Shown here one piece after another: positions 1 through 8,545 of a stretch of 64,000 bases of DNA. Below the pieces are notes generated by a model, which saw only the letters and a program-made list of their open reading frames with translations, had not been told where the DNA came from and did not search any database. Every line of letters starts with the position of its first letter. Position 1 is the stretch's first letter. The translations under genes and the position numbers were made by a program. The DNA is from JAVVHH01 sp963835135 (lineage in GTDB: Bacteria > Pseudomonadota > Alphaproteobacteria > Acetobacterales > Acetobacteraceae), in the NCBI GenBank assembly GCA_963835135.1, contig CAWIEF010000003.1, positions 620,001 to 684,000 on the forward strand, read 5' to 3'.

Positions 1-1115
1 GCTCCGGCCTTCCGCTGCGCATCCCGGTGATCGAGATGGTTGAGATCGGCGCCGGCGGTGGCAGCGTCGCCGGCGTGGACGCGCTCGGCCGCATCAGCGT
101 CGGGCCAGAGAGCGCCGGTGCGGATCCGGGGCCCGCCTGCTACGGCCGCGGCGGCGCGGCGGCGACGGTGACGGACGCCAATCTGCTGCTCGGGCGTTAT
201 GACCCGGCGCGCTTCGCCGGCGGCGCGATGCAGTTGCATCGCGACCCGGCCGCCGCTGCGATGGCCGCCTGCGTGGGCGAGCGGATCGGGCTTGAGCCGG
301 ACATGGCGGCGCTGGGGATCATCGAGATGGTGGACGAGAACATGGCCAACGCCGCCCGGGTGCATGCGATCGAGAGTGGCAAATCGTACGGCGGCCGAAC
401 GCTGATCGCGTTCGGCGGCGGCGGTCCAGTGCATGGCTATCGCGTGGCCGAGAAAGTGGGCATCGACCGCGTGCTGGTGCCGGTCGGCGCGGGCGTCGGC
501 AGCGCCATCGGCTTCCTAAGGGCGCCCGTTGGCTACGAGGTGGTGCGCAGCCGATACGGGCGGCTGGGCACCTACGACGTAAGTGGAATCAATGCGTTGC
601 TGGACGATATGCTGGCGGAAGCTGAGGCCGTGGTGGCCGGCGGCAGCTTCGGCGCACCCACCCGGCAGAGCCGTCTGGCGTTCATGCGCTACGTCGGTCA
701 GGGCCACGAGATCCCGGTGACGTTGCCCGAGCGCCGCCTCGAGGACGCCGACGTCGCAGCCTTGCGGCAGGAGTTCGACGCCGCCTACGCGCGCTTCTAT
801 GACCGCCCGGTCCCAGGATCGGATGTCGAGGTGATGAGCTATGCCGTGACGGTCACGACCGTGCCGGATGCTGGAACGGCCGGGCCGCCGCCGGCCGGAG
901 CGTCGGCCGAACCCGGCGAGCAACGGGTCCGCGACACGGCCACCGGCGACGAGGCGGCCTGGGCGGTGCATCGGCGTGCCGATCTCGCGGTCGGACAGCG
1001 GATCGCCGGACCGGCCATCGTCGCGGAGGACGAGACGAGCACGCTGATCGGGCCGGGCTGGTCGGCGCGTGTCGACGAACGGGGCTATCTAGACCTTCGG
1101 AGAATTGCCGCATGA
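1..1115 (+). CDS. hyuA: Hydantoinase/oxoprolinase family protein (HyuA-like), 3' part
   Basis: C-terminal about 370 residues of the ATP-dependent hydantoinase A/oxoprolinase subunit, which with HyuB opens cyclic amides (N-methylhydantoin, 5-oxoproline) or carboxylates ketones; the substrate cannot be read from sequence. The reading frame is open from the window edge, so the N-terminal half lies upstream. Visible family motifs are the glycine-rich stretch VEIGAGGGSVA, the following GPESAGADPGPACYGRGG, and IAFGGGGPVHGYRVAEKVG. Its stop overlaps the next start (ATGA), so it is translationally coupled to hyuB. The family call is secure, the reaction is not. Confidence 0.9.
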   Translation, partial: SGLPLRIPVIEMVEIGAGGGSVAGVDALGRISVGPESAGADPGPACYGRGGAAATVTDANLLLGRYDPARFAGGAMQLHRDPAAAAMAACVGERIGLEPDMAALGIIEMVDENMANAARVHAIESGKSYGGRTLIAFGGGGPVHGYRVAEKVGIDRVLVPVGAGVGSAIGFLRAPVGYEVVRSRYGRLGTYDVSGINALLDDMLAEAEAVVAGGSFGAPTRQSRLAFMRYVGQGHEIPVTLPERRLEDADVAALRQEFDAAYARFYDRPVPGSDVEVMSYAVTVTTVPDAGTAGPPPAGASAEPGEQRVRDTATGDEAAWAVHRRADLAVGQRIAGPAIVAEDETSTLIGPGWSARVDERGYLDLRRIAA

Positions 1116-2737
1116 GCGCTTTGGCAGACATCCAGCGGCAGGTCATGTGGAACCGCCTGATCGCCGTCGTCGAGGAACAGGCCCAAACCATGATCCGCAC
1201 CGCATTCAGCACCACGGTGCGGGAGGCGGGCGACCTCTCGGCCGGCATCTTCGATTTGCAAGGGCGGATGCTGGCCCAAGCGGTGACGGGCACGCCGGGC
1301 CACGTGAACTCGATGATGGAAAGCGTCGGCCATTTCCTGCGCAAGTTTCCCGCCGGATCGATGCAAGACGGCGACCACCTGATCACCAACGACCCCTGGC
1401 TCGGGACCGGCCATCTCCATGACCTGACCGTCGTGACGCCCGCGTTCTACCGCGGCCGGCTGGTCGCGTTGTTTGCCAATACGGCGCACGTGATCGACGT
1501 GGGGGGGCTCGGGATGGGGCCGGAGGGGCGGTCCGTCTTCGAGGAAGGCCTTTATATCCCAATCGTGAAATGCTTCGAGGCCGGGCGGCCGAACGCCACG
1601 TTCTTCGATTTCCTGCGCGCGGGAACGCGGTTGCCGGTCGAGCTGGAAGGCGATGTCTACTCGCTGTGCGCGTGCAACGAGGCGGGCGCGCGGCGGCTCG
1701 TCGGGATGTTTGACGAGTTCAAGCTCGACGGGATCGAAGCGCTTGCGTCGCATATATTCGACAGCTCGCATCGCGCCACCATGGCCGAGATCGCCGCGCT
1801 GCCGCCCGGCCGGTTCTCCGCGGAGATCTGGTCCGACGGCTACGAGGCGCCGATCCGCCTCGCCGCGGCGATGACGATCGCGGCGGACGGGATCACGGTC
1901 GATTTCGAGGGCACATCCGGCCTATCGGGCCGTGGCATCAACGTGCCGGCAGCCTACGCCCGGGCTTATGCCAGCTTCGGCATCAAATGCGTGGTCGCCC
2001 CCGAGATCCCGAACAACACGGCCAGCCTGGCGCCGTTCCGGATGATCATCCCGGACGGCACCATCCTGAATGCGCCGCGGCCCAGCCCGGTTTCGGTGCG
2101 CCACGTCGTCGGCCAATTGCTGCCCGATCTCATGATGAGCTGCCTGCATCAGGCCGTGCCGGAACGGGTCACGGCCGAGGGGTCGTCTTGCTTGTGGAAC
2201 CCGCCGTTGCGCGGCGGCGCCATCGTGTCGGGACAGAACTCGCCGCTGCCGAGCTTCGAAGTCATCACGTTCAACTCGGGCGGCACCGGGGCGCGGCCGG
2301 GTCAGGACGGATTGGATGGCACGGCGTTTCCGTCCGGCGTGCGGACAATGCCGGTCGAGGCGACGGAGAACGTCGCCCCGGTGGTGTTCTGGCGCAAGGA
2401 GTTAAGGCCGGACAGCGGCGGGGCGGGACGGACACGCGGAGGGTTCGGCCAAATCATGGAGATCGGCGCCAAGGGCGATGCCGAGTTCGCATGCAACGCG
2501 ATTTTCGATCGCGTGGCCCACGCGCCGCGCGGCCGGGAGGGCGGAGGCGACGGTGCGCCTGGGGTAGTCCGGTTGCGCAGCGGCGGGACGTTACGAACCA
2601 AGGGATACCAGATCATCCCAGCAGGCGATCGGCTCGTATTGGAACTGCCGGGCGGTGGCGGGATGGGACCTTCGGAGCAGCGCGATCCCCGTCTGGTCGC
2701 GGCAGACCGGCGCGACGGATTGGTCACACTGTCGTAA
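1112..2737 (+). CDS. hyuB: Hydantoinase B/oxoprolinase family protein
   Basis: 541 residues, the usual size for HyuB/N-methylhydantoinase B, the partner of HyuA in a heteromeric cytoplasmic amidohydrolase or acetone-carboxylase-like enzyme. Family signatures include the N-terminal stretch ending TAFSTTVREAGDLSAGIFD, the segment ITNDPWLGTGHLHDLTVV, and the C-terminal RTRGGFGQIMEIGA. It begins inside the hyuA stop (ATGA overlap). No transporter or regulator for the pathway is seen downstream, so specificity remains open (hydantoin, oxoproline or a related lactam). Confidence 0.92.
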   Translation: MSALADIQRQVMWNRLIAVVEEQAQTMIRTAFSTTVREAGDLSAGIFDLQGRMLAQAVTGTPGHVNSMMESVGHFLRKFPAGSMQDGDHLITNDPWLGTGHLHDLTVVTPAFYRGRLVALFANTAHVIDVGGLGMGPEGRSVFEEGLYIPIVKCFEAGRPNATFFDFLRAGTRLPVELEGDVYSLCACNEAGARRLVGMFDEFKLDGIEALASHIFDSSHRATMAEIAALPPGRFSAEIWSDGYEAPIRLAAAMTIAADGITVDFEGTSGLSGRGINVPAAYARAYASFGIKCVVAPEIPNNTASLAPFRMIIPDGTILNAPRPSPVSVRHVVGQLLPDLMMSCLHQAVPERVTAEGSSCLWNPPLRGGAIVSGQNSPLPSFEVITFNSGGTGARPGQDGLDGTAFPSGVRTMPVEATENVAPVVFWRKELRPDSGGAGRTRGGFGQIMEIGAKGDAEFACNAIFDRVAHAPRGREGGGDGAPGVVRLRSGGTLRTKGYQIIPAGDRLVLELPGGGGMGPSEQRDPRLVAADRRDGLVTLS

Positions 2738-2847
2738 ATACACCACATCTTCACGAAGCAGGCGCTCCGTCAACGTTGCGGTTCCATCCCTCGGAGGCTT
2801 TAACTAGGCTGCTCGGAATGGCCGAGCCTCTTAGTTGGAAATGCACC

Positions 2848-3054
2848 ATGTCCCCTTCAAAGACCGTCGTTTTGGGCCTTGCCGCCGTCCTCCTCTCGGC
2901 TGTCTCAGTGCAGGCAGCGACCACCTCCAAGCACGCTGCGCACAAGAGCATGCGCTCGATGCACCACCGGGCAAGCAGCAGCGCCGCCAGCGCCGACCAC
3001 TCCGCCGACCAGTTGAACGCGCAGTCGCTGTCGCGCTCGCAATCGGCCCAGTAG
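2848..3054 (+). CDS. Small exported Ser/His/Ala-rich protein
   Basis: 68 residues: a short positive N-terminus (MSPSKT), a hydrophobic core VVLGLAAVLLSAVSVQA with a likely signal-peptidase I site after VQA, then a low-complexity Ser/His/Lys/Gln-rich mature part of about 45 residues containing KHAAHKSMRSMHHRASSS. Chosen as a separate gene because the signal peptide starts at this ATG even though the frame is open much further upstream. Function unknown; small periplasmic proteins of this composition are common in Rhodospirillales. It lies just after hyuB, with a GC-rich imperfect hairpin (about 2805-2832) in the gap. Confidence 0.55.
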   Translation: MSPSKTVVLGLAAVLLSAVSVQAATTSKHAAHKSMRSMHHRASSSAASADHSADQLNAQSLSRSQSAQ

Positions 3055-3141
3055 AACAGCGGGTCTGGTCACGCGCCGAGACGGCTGGCGCGGGACCAGA
3101 CCGCACCCTTGCTCGCGGGCGGCCTACCACGGAGGGTCTCG

Positions 3142-3339
3142 ATGGAAAAATCGATCTACGTTGCGGTTGCCCTGGTTCTGGCAGGGTGCGTCGCGCCCGA
3201 GGCGCCACCGGCACCGCGAACGAGTTCGGCGGTCGAGACCAAGCCGGCCGTTTCGACAGCCGGCTATGAGGACGCGCCGCTGCCTAACCGGAAACTAGGG
3301 TCGCCGTCATCTGAATCGATTATCCGGGTCGCTCACTAG
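3142..3339 (+). CDS. Small putative lipoprotein
   Basis: 65 residues. The N-terminus MEKSIYVAVALVLAGC is a lipoprotein signal with lipobox LAGC, followed by a Pro/Ala-rich mature part (VAPEAPPAPR) and no recognisable domain. An SD-like GGAGGG sits 6 bases before the ATG, which supports this start over a GTG/CTG further up. Its stop overlaps the stop of the convergent aminotransferase gene. Function unknown; probably an outer- or inner-membrane anchored small lipoprotein. Confidence 0.6.
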   Translation: MEKSIYVAVALVLAGCVAPEAPPAPRTSSAVETKPAVSTAGYEDAPLPNRKLGSPSSESIIRVAH

Positions 3340-4463
3340 GCGGGCTCGGCGAACAGGGGCGATCGTTCCCTCACCCCCATGTCCTCGAGCGTGTCGCCGA
3401 TGGCGGTCACGGCACGGCGCATGTCCTCGGGCGTGATCGCGCCGATACAGCCGAGCCGGAAGCTCGGTTGGGGGGTGTTATAGAAGTTGCTGATCAGGAA
3501 ACCGCGCCGTTTCAGGCCGTCGACGAAGCCTTGCAGGTCCCACCGCGGATCGGCTGGAGCGTTTACGTTCAGGACGATGGGGCCTTGAAGCGCAAGCGGG
3601 AGCGCGGGGCGAAGACCGAGTTGCTCGACCCCGGCATACAGGGTGCGCATGTTTTCGGTGTAGCGGGCCAGCCGTGCCGGTTGACCGCCCTCGGCGTCGA
3701 ATAGGTCCAGCGCGACGTCGAAGGCAGCCACGGCGCCCGCGGCCGGGGTGAAACGATGCGCGCCGGGTGCCTTCTCGTAATGCGAATAGATGTCCGCCAG
3801 GTCGAACGACCAGCTCTGCGCGTTCCCGGCGGAAGCCACGAGGCGATCGACGCGCGCTACGGTGAACGATGCGCCGGGCAGGCCTTCGATGCATTTATTG
3901 GTCGTGAAGACGACGGCATCGACCATCGGCAGCGCACCGATGTCGAATGGAAAGGCGCCGAATGCCGAGACCGCGTCGACGATGACCCGGCGCCCTTGCC
4001 GTCCCGCCACCGCCGCAAGCGCCGGGACGTCGTGGATGATGCCCGTGGCTGTCTCGCTATAGATGAGGGCCACATGGGAGATGCTGTGGTCATTGGCGAG
4101 CGCCGCGTCGAGGCTAGCCGGGCTGACGCGCTGGCCGTCGGGGACCGCGAGGGGCAGGACGGATCGGCCGATCTCGGTCGCCAAGCGCTCGAGCCGATCG
4201 GCATACTGGCCGGTTTTCGGCAGCAGGATGCGGCCGCCGGCGGGAACGAAGGTGCGCGACACCGCTTCAATTGCGAAGTGCCCGCAGCCTTGCAGGATGA
4301 GGGCGGTATGCTCGCCGGGCTGGCCGCCGGCCAAGCCGAGCACTCTCTCGCGCAGCCGTGCGACGAGCGCCCGGAACTCGTTGTCCCACGGTCCATAGTC
4401 TTGCGCGGCAGCGGCGCGGACGGCATCGTGCGTCGTTACGGGGCCGGGAATGAGCAGCAGCAT
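3336..4463 (-). CDS. phnW: Class V aminotransferase, 2-aminoethylphosphonate--pyruvate transaminase-like (PhnW)
   Basis: PLP-dependent fold type I transaminase. The N-terminal LLIPGPVTTHDAVRAA and QDYGPWDNEFR segments resemble PhnW, which converts 2-aminoethylphosphonate plus pyruvate to phosphonoacetaldehyde plus alanine. The PLP lysine is in TTNKCIEGLPGASF. Start chosen at the ATG preceding LLLIPGP; an upstream GTG with an SD-like AAGGGGA (4553) would add 30 residues unlike the family and overlap the divergent gene. No phnX or phnY is adjacent, so a related alanine-glyoxylate or serine-pyruvate activity is possible. Confidence 0.78.
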   Translation of the reverse strand: MLLLIPGPVTTHDAVRAAAAQDYGPWDNEFRALVARLRERVLGLAGGQPGEHTALILQGCGHFAIEAVSRTFVPAGGRILLPKTGQYADRLERLATEIGRSVLPLAVPDGQRVSPASLDAALANDHSISHVALIYSETATGIIHDVPALAAVAGRQGRRVIVDAVSAFGAFPFDIGALPMVDAVVFTTNKCIEGLPGASFTVARVDRLVASAGNAQSWSFDLADIYSHYEKAPGAHRFTPAAGAVAAFDVALDLFDAEGGQPARLARYTENMRTLYAGVEQLGLRPALPLALQGPIVLNVNAPADPRWDLQGFVDGLKRRGFLISNFYNTPQPSFRLGCIGAITPEDMRRAVTAIGDTLEDMGVRERSPLFAEPA

Positions 4464-4540
4464 GAGGTCGCTTACGCGCGGACTCGCTTGGCGATCAAGC
4501 CCCGTTTCGTCCGGCAGCACGGTGCGATAGGCTAGGGGCG

Positions 4541-4879
4541 ATGACCTCGCCACTCCCCTTGCCTGACTGGGTTCCTTGGTGGGTCCATCTTGCGGTTTTG
4601 CTGGCGCTGCTGTTCGTTGCCGTGATGTTCGCGTTGATGCCGTTCAGCGTGTTCGGCGTGAAGTCACGCTTGGAGGCGATCGAGATCAGGCTCGACGAAA
4701 TACAGGCCGAAATCCGCAGTCTGGCGCTGCGGCTCCCGGAATCGCCTTTGCTGGACGAAGACATGCCTCGTGTCTATCGGCCGAGTGAAGGGCGAAGGCT
4801 GCCTCCGATCCCGCCAGCACCGCTGCAACCGGTTCGGCGCGACGCCGGGAGGCCGACACGGACGGAACCGAGACTATAG
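4541..4879 (+). CDS. Small single-pass membrane protein with coiled coil
   Basis: 112 residues. One transmembrane helix near residues 15-38 (VHLAVLLALLFVAVMFALMPF), followed by a short amphipathic coiled coil (KSRLEAIEIRLDEIQAEIRSLALRL) and a Pro/Arg-rich tail. SD-like AGGGGCG lies directly before the ATG. It sits 20 bp upstream of nadK, so the two are probably cotranscribed. No known domain recognised; likely a conserved membrane protein of unknown function. Confidence 0.65.
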   Translation: MTSPLPLPDWVPWWVHLAVLLALLFVAVMFALMPFSVFGVKSRLEAIEIRLDEIQAEIRSLALRLPESPLLDEDMPRVYRPSEGRRLPPIPPAPLQPVRRDAGRPTRTEPRL

Positions 4880-4899
4880 CCGACACCGGCACGACCGCA

Positions 4900-5731
4900 T
4901 TGTACGAGGCCGTCGCGGCGGCACCCGTATCCGTGCAGGCCCAGCCGTTTCTGGCGGCGAGGCCGACCCGCATCGCGTTCGCCGCGGCGCCGACGGCGTT
5001 GGCGGTCCAGAGCCAGGCAAAGTTGGTGGAGCGTTACGGCAACGAGACCCTCGATCGGGCGGAAGTCATCGTTTGCCTGGGCGGGGACGGATTCCTGCTC
5101 GAGATGTTGCATCGCCTGCTCGACAACGGCTCGCCGACGCCGGTTTACGGCATGAACTGTGGCTCGGTTGGCTTCCTGATGAACGCTTATGCTGAGGACG
5201 GGCTCGGAGAGCGGTTGAGCAACGCGCAAGGCGCGATCCTACATCCGCTGCGGATGCGTGCGGAAACGGGGGATGGCACGATCGAAGAAGCGCTAGCGCT
5301 CAACGAGGTGTCCCTCCTTCGCCAGATGCGTCAGGCTGCGAAGATCCGGATTTCGGTCGATGGCCGGGTGCGTCTGGCCGAGTTGATCTGCGACGGCGTG
5401 CTCCTCTCCACACCGGCCGGGTCGACTGCCTACAATCTCTCGACGCATGGTCCGATCGTACCGCTTTCGGCCAATCTGCTTCCGCTCACCCCGATCAGCG
5501 CATTTCGGCCCCGCCGGTGGCGAGGGGCGCTGTTACCGAGTACCGGCGGCCGTCGTGTTCGACGTGTTGGAGCGTGAGAAACGTCCGGTCGCTGCGGTCG
5601 CCGACTTCACGGAGGTGCGCGACGTCGTCTCCGTTTCGGTCAGAGAGGATCGCAGCGTCGTCACCACGGTCCTGTTCGATCCCGGCCAGGGCCTCTCCGA
5701 GCGCATCATCGCAGAGCAGTTCACCGTTTAG
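4900..5731 (+). CDS. nadK: NAD kinase, interrupted by an apparent one-base frameshift
   Basis: ATP-dependent NAD phosphorylation to NADP in the cytosol. Seen: VIVCLGGDGFLLEML (GGDG nucleotide motif), YGMNCGSVGFLMN, NEVSLLRQ, the LICDGVLLSTPAGSTAYN block, and LTPISAFRPRRWRGALLP. After GALLP the frame runs into junk and stops at 5577, while the expected C-terminus (AAVVFDVLEREKRP...ADFTEVRDV...FDPGQGLSERI) continues in the +1 frame to 5731. Removing one G from the CCGGCGG at about 5543-5549 restores a family-like 276-residue protein. The gene is normally essential, so a sequencing/assembly error is likelier than true loss. The start (TTG 4900, or GTG 4933) is uncertain. Confidence 0.85.
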
Positions 5732-5778
5732 CGGCTTGTCTCTGTGCTGAAGCGCTCGAAGGATCCGGACGGAGCCGA

Positions 5779-6519
5779 TCACGCTGCGGCCCGGCTCAAC
5801 TCCTGAGCGGCGCGGGCGGGCTCGGCTCGAACCGTTGCCGGGACGGGCGCAGGATCGCGCACGGTGTAGCCGCGGCCCCAGACGGTGCCGATGACGTTAC
5901 GTGCCCCTGCCTCGGCCAGTTTCTTGCGCAGCTTGCAGATGAAGACGTCGATGATCTTCACCTCGGGCTCGTCCATGCCGCCATACAGGTGGTTGAGGAA
6001 AACCTCCTTGGTCAGGACCATTCCCTTCCGCATGACCAGGAGTTCGAGGATCGAATACTCCTTGCCGGTCAGATGCACGGGGCAGCCCGCGATGGAGACG
6101 CTGCGGCTCTCTAGGCTAAGTTCCAGTTCGCCGACTTGAAGAACGGATTGGCTGAAGCCCTTGCTGCGGCGAACGACGGCCTGCATGCGGGCGACACATT
6201 CGGAGACGTCGTAAGGCTTCGTGATGAAGTCGTCGGCTCCGATCGCGAACGCCTTGACCCGGGCTTGCGGGCGGACAAAGGCCGACAGGATCAACACCGG
6301 CGTGTTCATCCGGGCAGCGCGCATCCGGCGGACGACCTCGTAGCCCTCCATGTCCATGAGGGTGAGTTCGAGCATAACGATATCAAAGTCGTACCGCTTG
6401 ACCATATCGAGCGCGTCCTCGCCGTTGTCGACCTGCTCGACGACGGCTCCGGTATCGCGGAGCGCTTGGACGAGAGCCCTATTTGAGAGCACATCATCCT
6501 CGATCATGAGAACACGCAT
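5779..6519 (-). CDS. ctrA: Cell-cycle/flagellar response regulator CtrA with Glu at the phosphorylation site
   Basis: 246-residue OmpR/PhoB-type DNA-binding response regulator. The C-terminal winged-helix domain (about residues 125-225) is near-identical to classical CtrA (VHLTGKEYSILELL, LTKEVFLNHLYGGMDEPE, KIIDVFICKLRKKL, TVWGRGYTVRDP). Acidic-pocket residues D8, D9 and the switch Lys (ITKPYD) are present, but residue 51, the phospho-acceptor Asp in CtrA (LLDLN), is Glu (MLELT). Start chosen at the ATG with an AAGGAG SD; an upstream start would add 20 untypical residues. It is divergent from fliI-fliJ, fitting a flagellar regulator. Confidence 0.93.
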   Translation of the reverse strand: MRVLMIEDDVLSNRALVQALRDTGAVVEQVDNGEDALDMVKRYDFDIVMLELTLMDMEGYEVVRRMRAARMNTPVLILSAFVRPQARVKAFAIGADDFITKPYDVSECVARMQAVVRRSKGFSQSVLQVGELELSLESRSVSIAGCPVHLTGKEYSILELLVMRKGMVLTKEVFLNHLYGGMDEPEVKIIDVFICKLRKKLAEAGARNVIGTVWGRGYTVRDPAPVPATVRAEPARAAQELSRAAA

Positions 6520-6675
6520 TCGTGGAACTCCTTGGCGAAGTGTTAACTCATACTGCAACCTGCGCGTGTGTATGTCCAACGAAAAAGTGATCCGTGGCGT
6601 CCCAAGAATGAAACTTAACCGTCCGTTTTCCTTTCGCGCCTATGGTTCTGGCCGTATGAGGAAAACTGACGAGCG
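6520..6675. promoter_or_regulatory. ctrA/fliI divergent intergenic region with CtrA-like half-sites
   Basis: 156 bp between two divergent starts must hold both promoters. TTAACC at 6615-6620 is followed after N7 by TTTT (TTAA-N7-TTTT, 6615-6629), a three-quarter match to the CtrA box TTAA-N7-TTAA, about 50 bp before fliI. A second TTAA (6543-6546) near ctrA has only a weak partner (TGCA). Binding is inferred from position and motif only. Confidence 0.35.
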
Positions 6676-8052
6676 ATGATGCAGCAACCCTCGGTTGTGG
6701 ACCGACTTCGCTCAGCGCCGGAGCGGATCGCGCTCGCCAGCATGATCGGCTGCTCGGGCCGGGTCGTCTCGGTCTCCGCGTTGTCGGCGGAAGTGGATGG
6801 CCTGAGCGGACAGCTCGCGATCGGCGATCGGCTGAGTTTGGCGGTCCGGGATGGCAGCCAGGTCTGTGCTGAAGTCGTCGGCTTCCGCGGCGCACGAGCG
6901 CGCGTCTTGGCGTTTGGTGATCTAAACGGGCTTGGCGTGGGTGCTGCGGCACAGGTTCGCCTCGGGAGCGGCGTAGAACCAGCGGCCTCTCGGCTGCATG
7001 TGGGGGATGGTTGGCTGGGCCGAGTCGTCGACCCGCTTGGCAACCCACTCGATGGCTTGGGTTCGCTGGGAAATGGGTCGGATCGCGCGGTCCGCGCTGA
7101 TCCGCCGCAAGCAGCGATACGCTCACGGCTTGGGCCACGGGTGAGCCTCGGCGTTCGGGCGCTCGACCTGTTCACCACTTGCCGGAGTGGCCAGAGGCTG
7201 GGTTTGTTCGCCGGGTCGGGGGTGGGCAAGTCGACGATGATGGCGATGATGGCGCAGCAGGCCGAGTGCGACGTCATCGTTTTCGCGCTTGTCGGGGAGC
7301 GCGGCCGGGAGCTGCGCGAGTTCATCGAAGACGATCTTGGCCCGGAGGGGCTCGCGCGTTCGGCGGTGATCGTGGCGACATCCGACCAGCCGCCTCTGAT
7401 GCGCCGGGAAGCCGCATACGCCGCCATGGCGGTGGCCGAGCACTTCAGAGATCAGGGCAAGTCGGTCCTGTTGCTGATGGACAGCGTGACCCGCTTCTGT
7501 CTTGCGCTGCGGGAGATCGGTCTTGCGGCCGGTGAGCCGCCGGCCACCCGCGGCTACCCGCCGAGCGTCTTTGCGGAGTTGCCGAGATTGCTCGAGCGCG
7601 CCGGGCCAGGGCCCGACGACGGCAGGGCCGGCCAGATCACGGCCATCTTTACCGTCTTGGTCGAGGGGGATGATCACAACGAGCCCGTCGCTGACGCGGT
7701 GCGGGGCATCCTTGACGGGCACGTGGTGCTCGATCGGCGGATCGGCGAGCGGGGCAGGTATCCGGCCGTTGACGTGCTTCGCTCGCTGTCGCGGACCGTG
7801 CCTGGATGCCTCGAAGGGGGTGAACGCATCGCGGTTCGGCGTGCCCGAGAGATACTGGCCACACAAGCCGAGCTGGCGGACCTCGTGCGGCTGGGTGCAT
7901 ACCAGCCCGGCAGCGACGCCGCTGCGGACGAGGCGCTGGAGCTCGCCCCGCAGATCGAAGCGCTGCTGACCCAAGCGCGCGGAGAGCGCAGCACGCTCGA
8001 AGACTCGTTCGACCGGCTTACCGAGATCGTCGGAGCCGACCGTGGCGCGTGA
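6676..8052 (+). CDS. fliI: Flagellar export ATPase FliI
   Basis: 458 residues, the normal FliI length. Cytoplasmic hexameric ATPase of the flagellar type III export apparatus, related to F1-beta. Visible: N-terminal beta-barrel part, GRVVDPLGNPLDG, Walker A GLFAGSGVGKST, FALVGERGRELREF, Walker B region SVLLLMDSVTRF, and the C-terminal RGYPPSVFAELPRLLERAG and Q(I)TAIFTVLVEGDDHNEP blocks. The ATG is doubled (6676 or 6679). It overlaps fliJ by 11 bp, indicating one operon, and is divergent from ctrA. Confidence 0.95.
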   Translation: MMQQPSVVDRLRSAPERIALASMIGCSGRVVSVSALSAEVDGLSGQLAIGDRLSLAVRDGSQVCAEVVGFRGARARVLAFGDLNGLGVGAAAQVRLGSGVEPAASRLHVGDGWLGRVVDPLGNPLDGLGSLGNGSDRAVRADPPQAAIRSRLGPRVSLGVRALDLFTTCRSGQRLGLFAGSGVGKSTMMAMMAQQAECDVIVFALVGERGRELREFIEDDLGPEGLARSAVIVATSDQPPLMRREAAYAAMAVAEHFRDQGKSVLLLMDSVTRFCLALREIGLAAGEPPATRGYPPSVFAELPRLLERAGPGPDDGRAGQITAIFTVLVEGDDHNEPVADAVRGILDGHVVLDRRIGERGRYPAVDVLRSLSRTVPGCLEGGERIAVRRAREILATQAELADLVRLGAYQPGSDAAADEALELAPQIEALLTQARGERSTLEDSFDRLTEIVGADRGA

Positions 8053-8488
8053 TCCCTTGGCGACACTCATCAAAGTGCGCAAGCTTGCTTGCGACGAGGC
8101 GCAACGTCGGCTGGTCGAGGCATTGGCGTCCGAGGATCGAGCCGAACAGACGAGCCAGCGCTTGGAACGGGCGATCGCTCGGGAAATGCAAGCTGCGACC
8201 GACGTGACGAGTTCTGACGCAATGGTGGAAGCGTTTGCGGCTTGGCTACCCGGCGCGCGCCAGCAACTGGCGAGCGCGCGGCAGGTATTGATGGATCGGC
8301 AGGCGGAGACAATGCGATGCCGGGCCGAGTTGACAGCGTGCCGGACGGCGTTGGAGACGGTCGAGACGCTGCAAAATGAGCGTCAAGATGCAACGCGGCG
8401 CGCAATTGAAATGGTGTATGCCCGTGATCTCGAAGTTCGGCCGCTTGGGCCGGAATGGCGCAATATTAACGCGCCCGATTCACAATGA
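8042..8488 (+). CDS. fliJ: Flagellar export chaperone FliJ
   Basis: 148-residue, almost entirely alpha-helical coiled-coil protein starting at a GTG inside the 3' end of fliI. Composition (many Gln/Glu/Ala/Arg, no membrane segment) and position right after FliI match FliJ, the gamma-like stalk that couples the FliI ring to FlhA. Sequence conservation in this family is low, so the call leans on synteny. A perfect hairpin follows immediately. Confidence 0.8.
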   Translation: MARDPLATLIKVRKLACDEAQRRLVEALASEDRAEQTSQRLERAIAREMQAATDVTSSDAMVEAFAAWLPGARQQLASARQVLMDRQAETMRCRAELTACRTALETVETLQNERQDATRRAIEMVYARDLEVRPLGPEWRNINAPDSQ

Positions 8489-8509
8489 TCTGGCTCTCTT
8501 CAGCCAGAT
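8488..8509 (+). terminator. Hairpin after fliJ
   Basis: Perfect inverted repeat ATCTGGCT-ctcttc-AGCCAGAT (8-bp arms, 6-nt loop) starting at the last base of the fliJ stop. No clear U-run follows, so it is either a weak intrinsic terminator or an mRNA 3' end stabiliser. It separates the flagellar operon from ugd. Confidence 0.5.
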
Positions 8510-8545
8510 GTGTTCGATAACGACCGAAGGAAAGGAAATCTCGCT

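Noticed and set aside
2805..2832. Intrinsic terminator after hyuB
   Set aside because: The hairpin AGGC-CTCGG/CCGAGCCT is imperfect and not followed by a T-run, so it was not listed as a feature.
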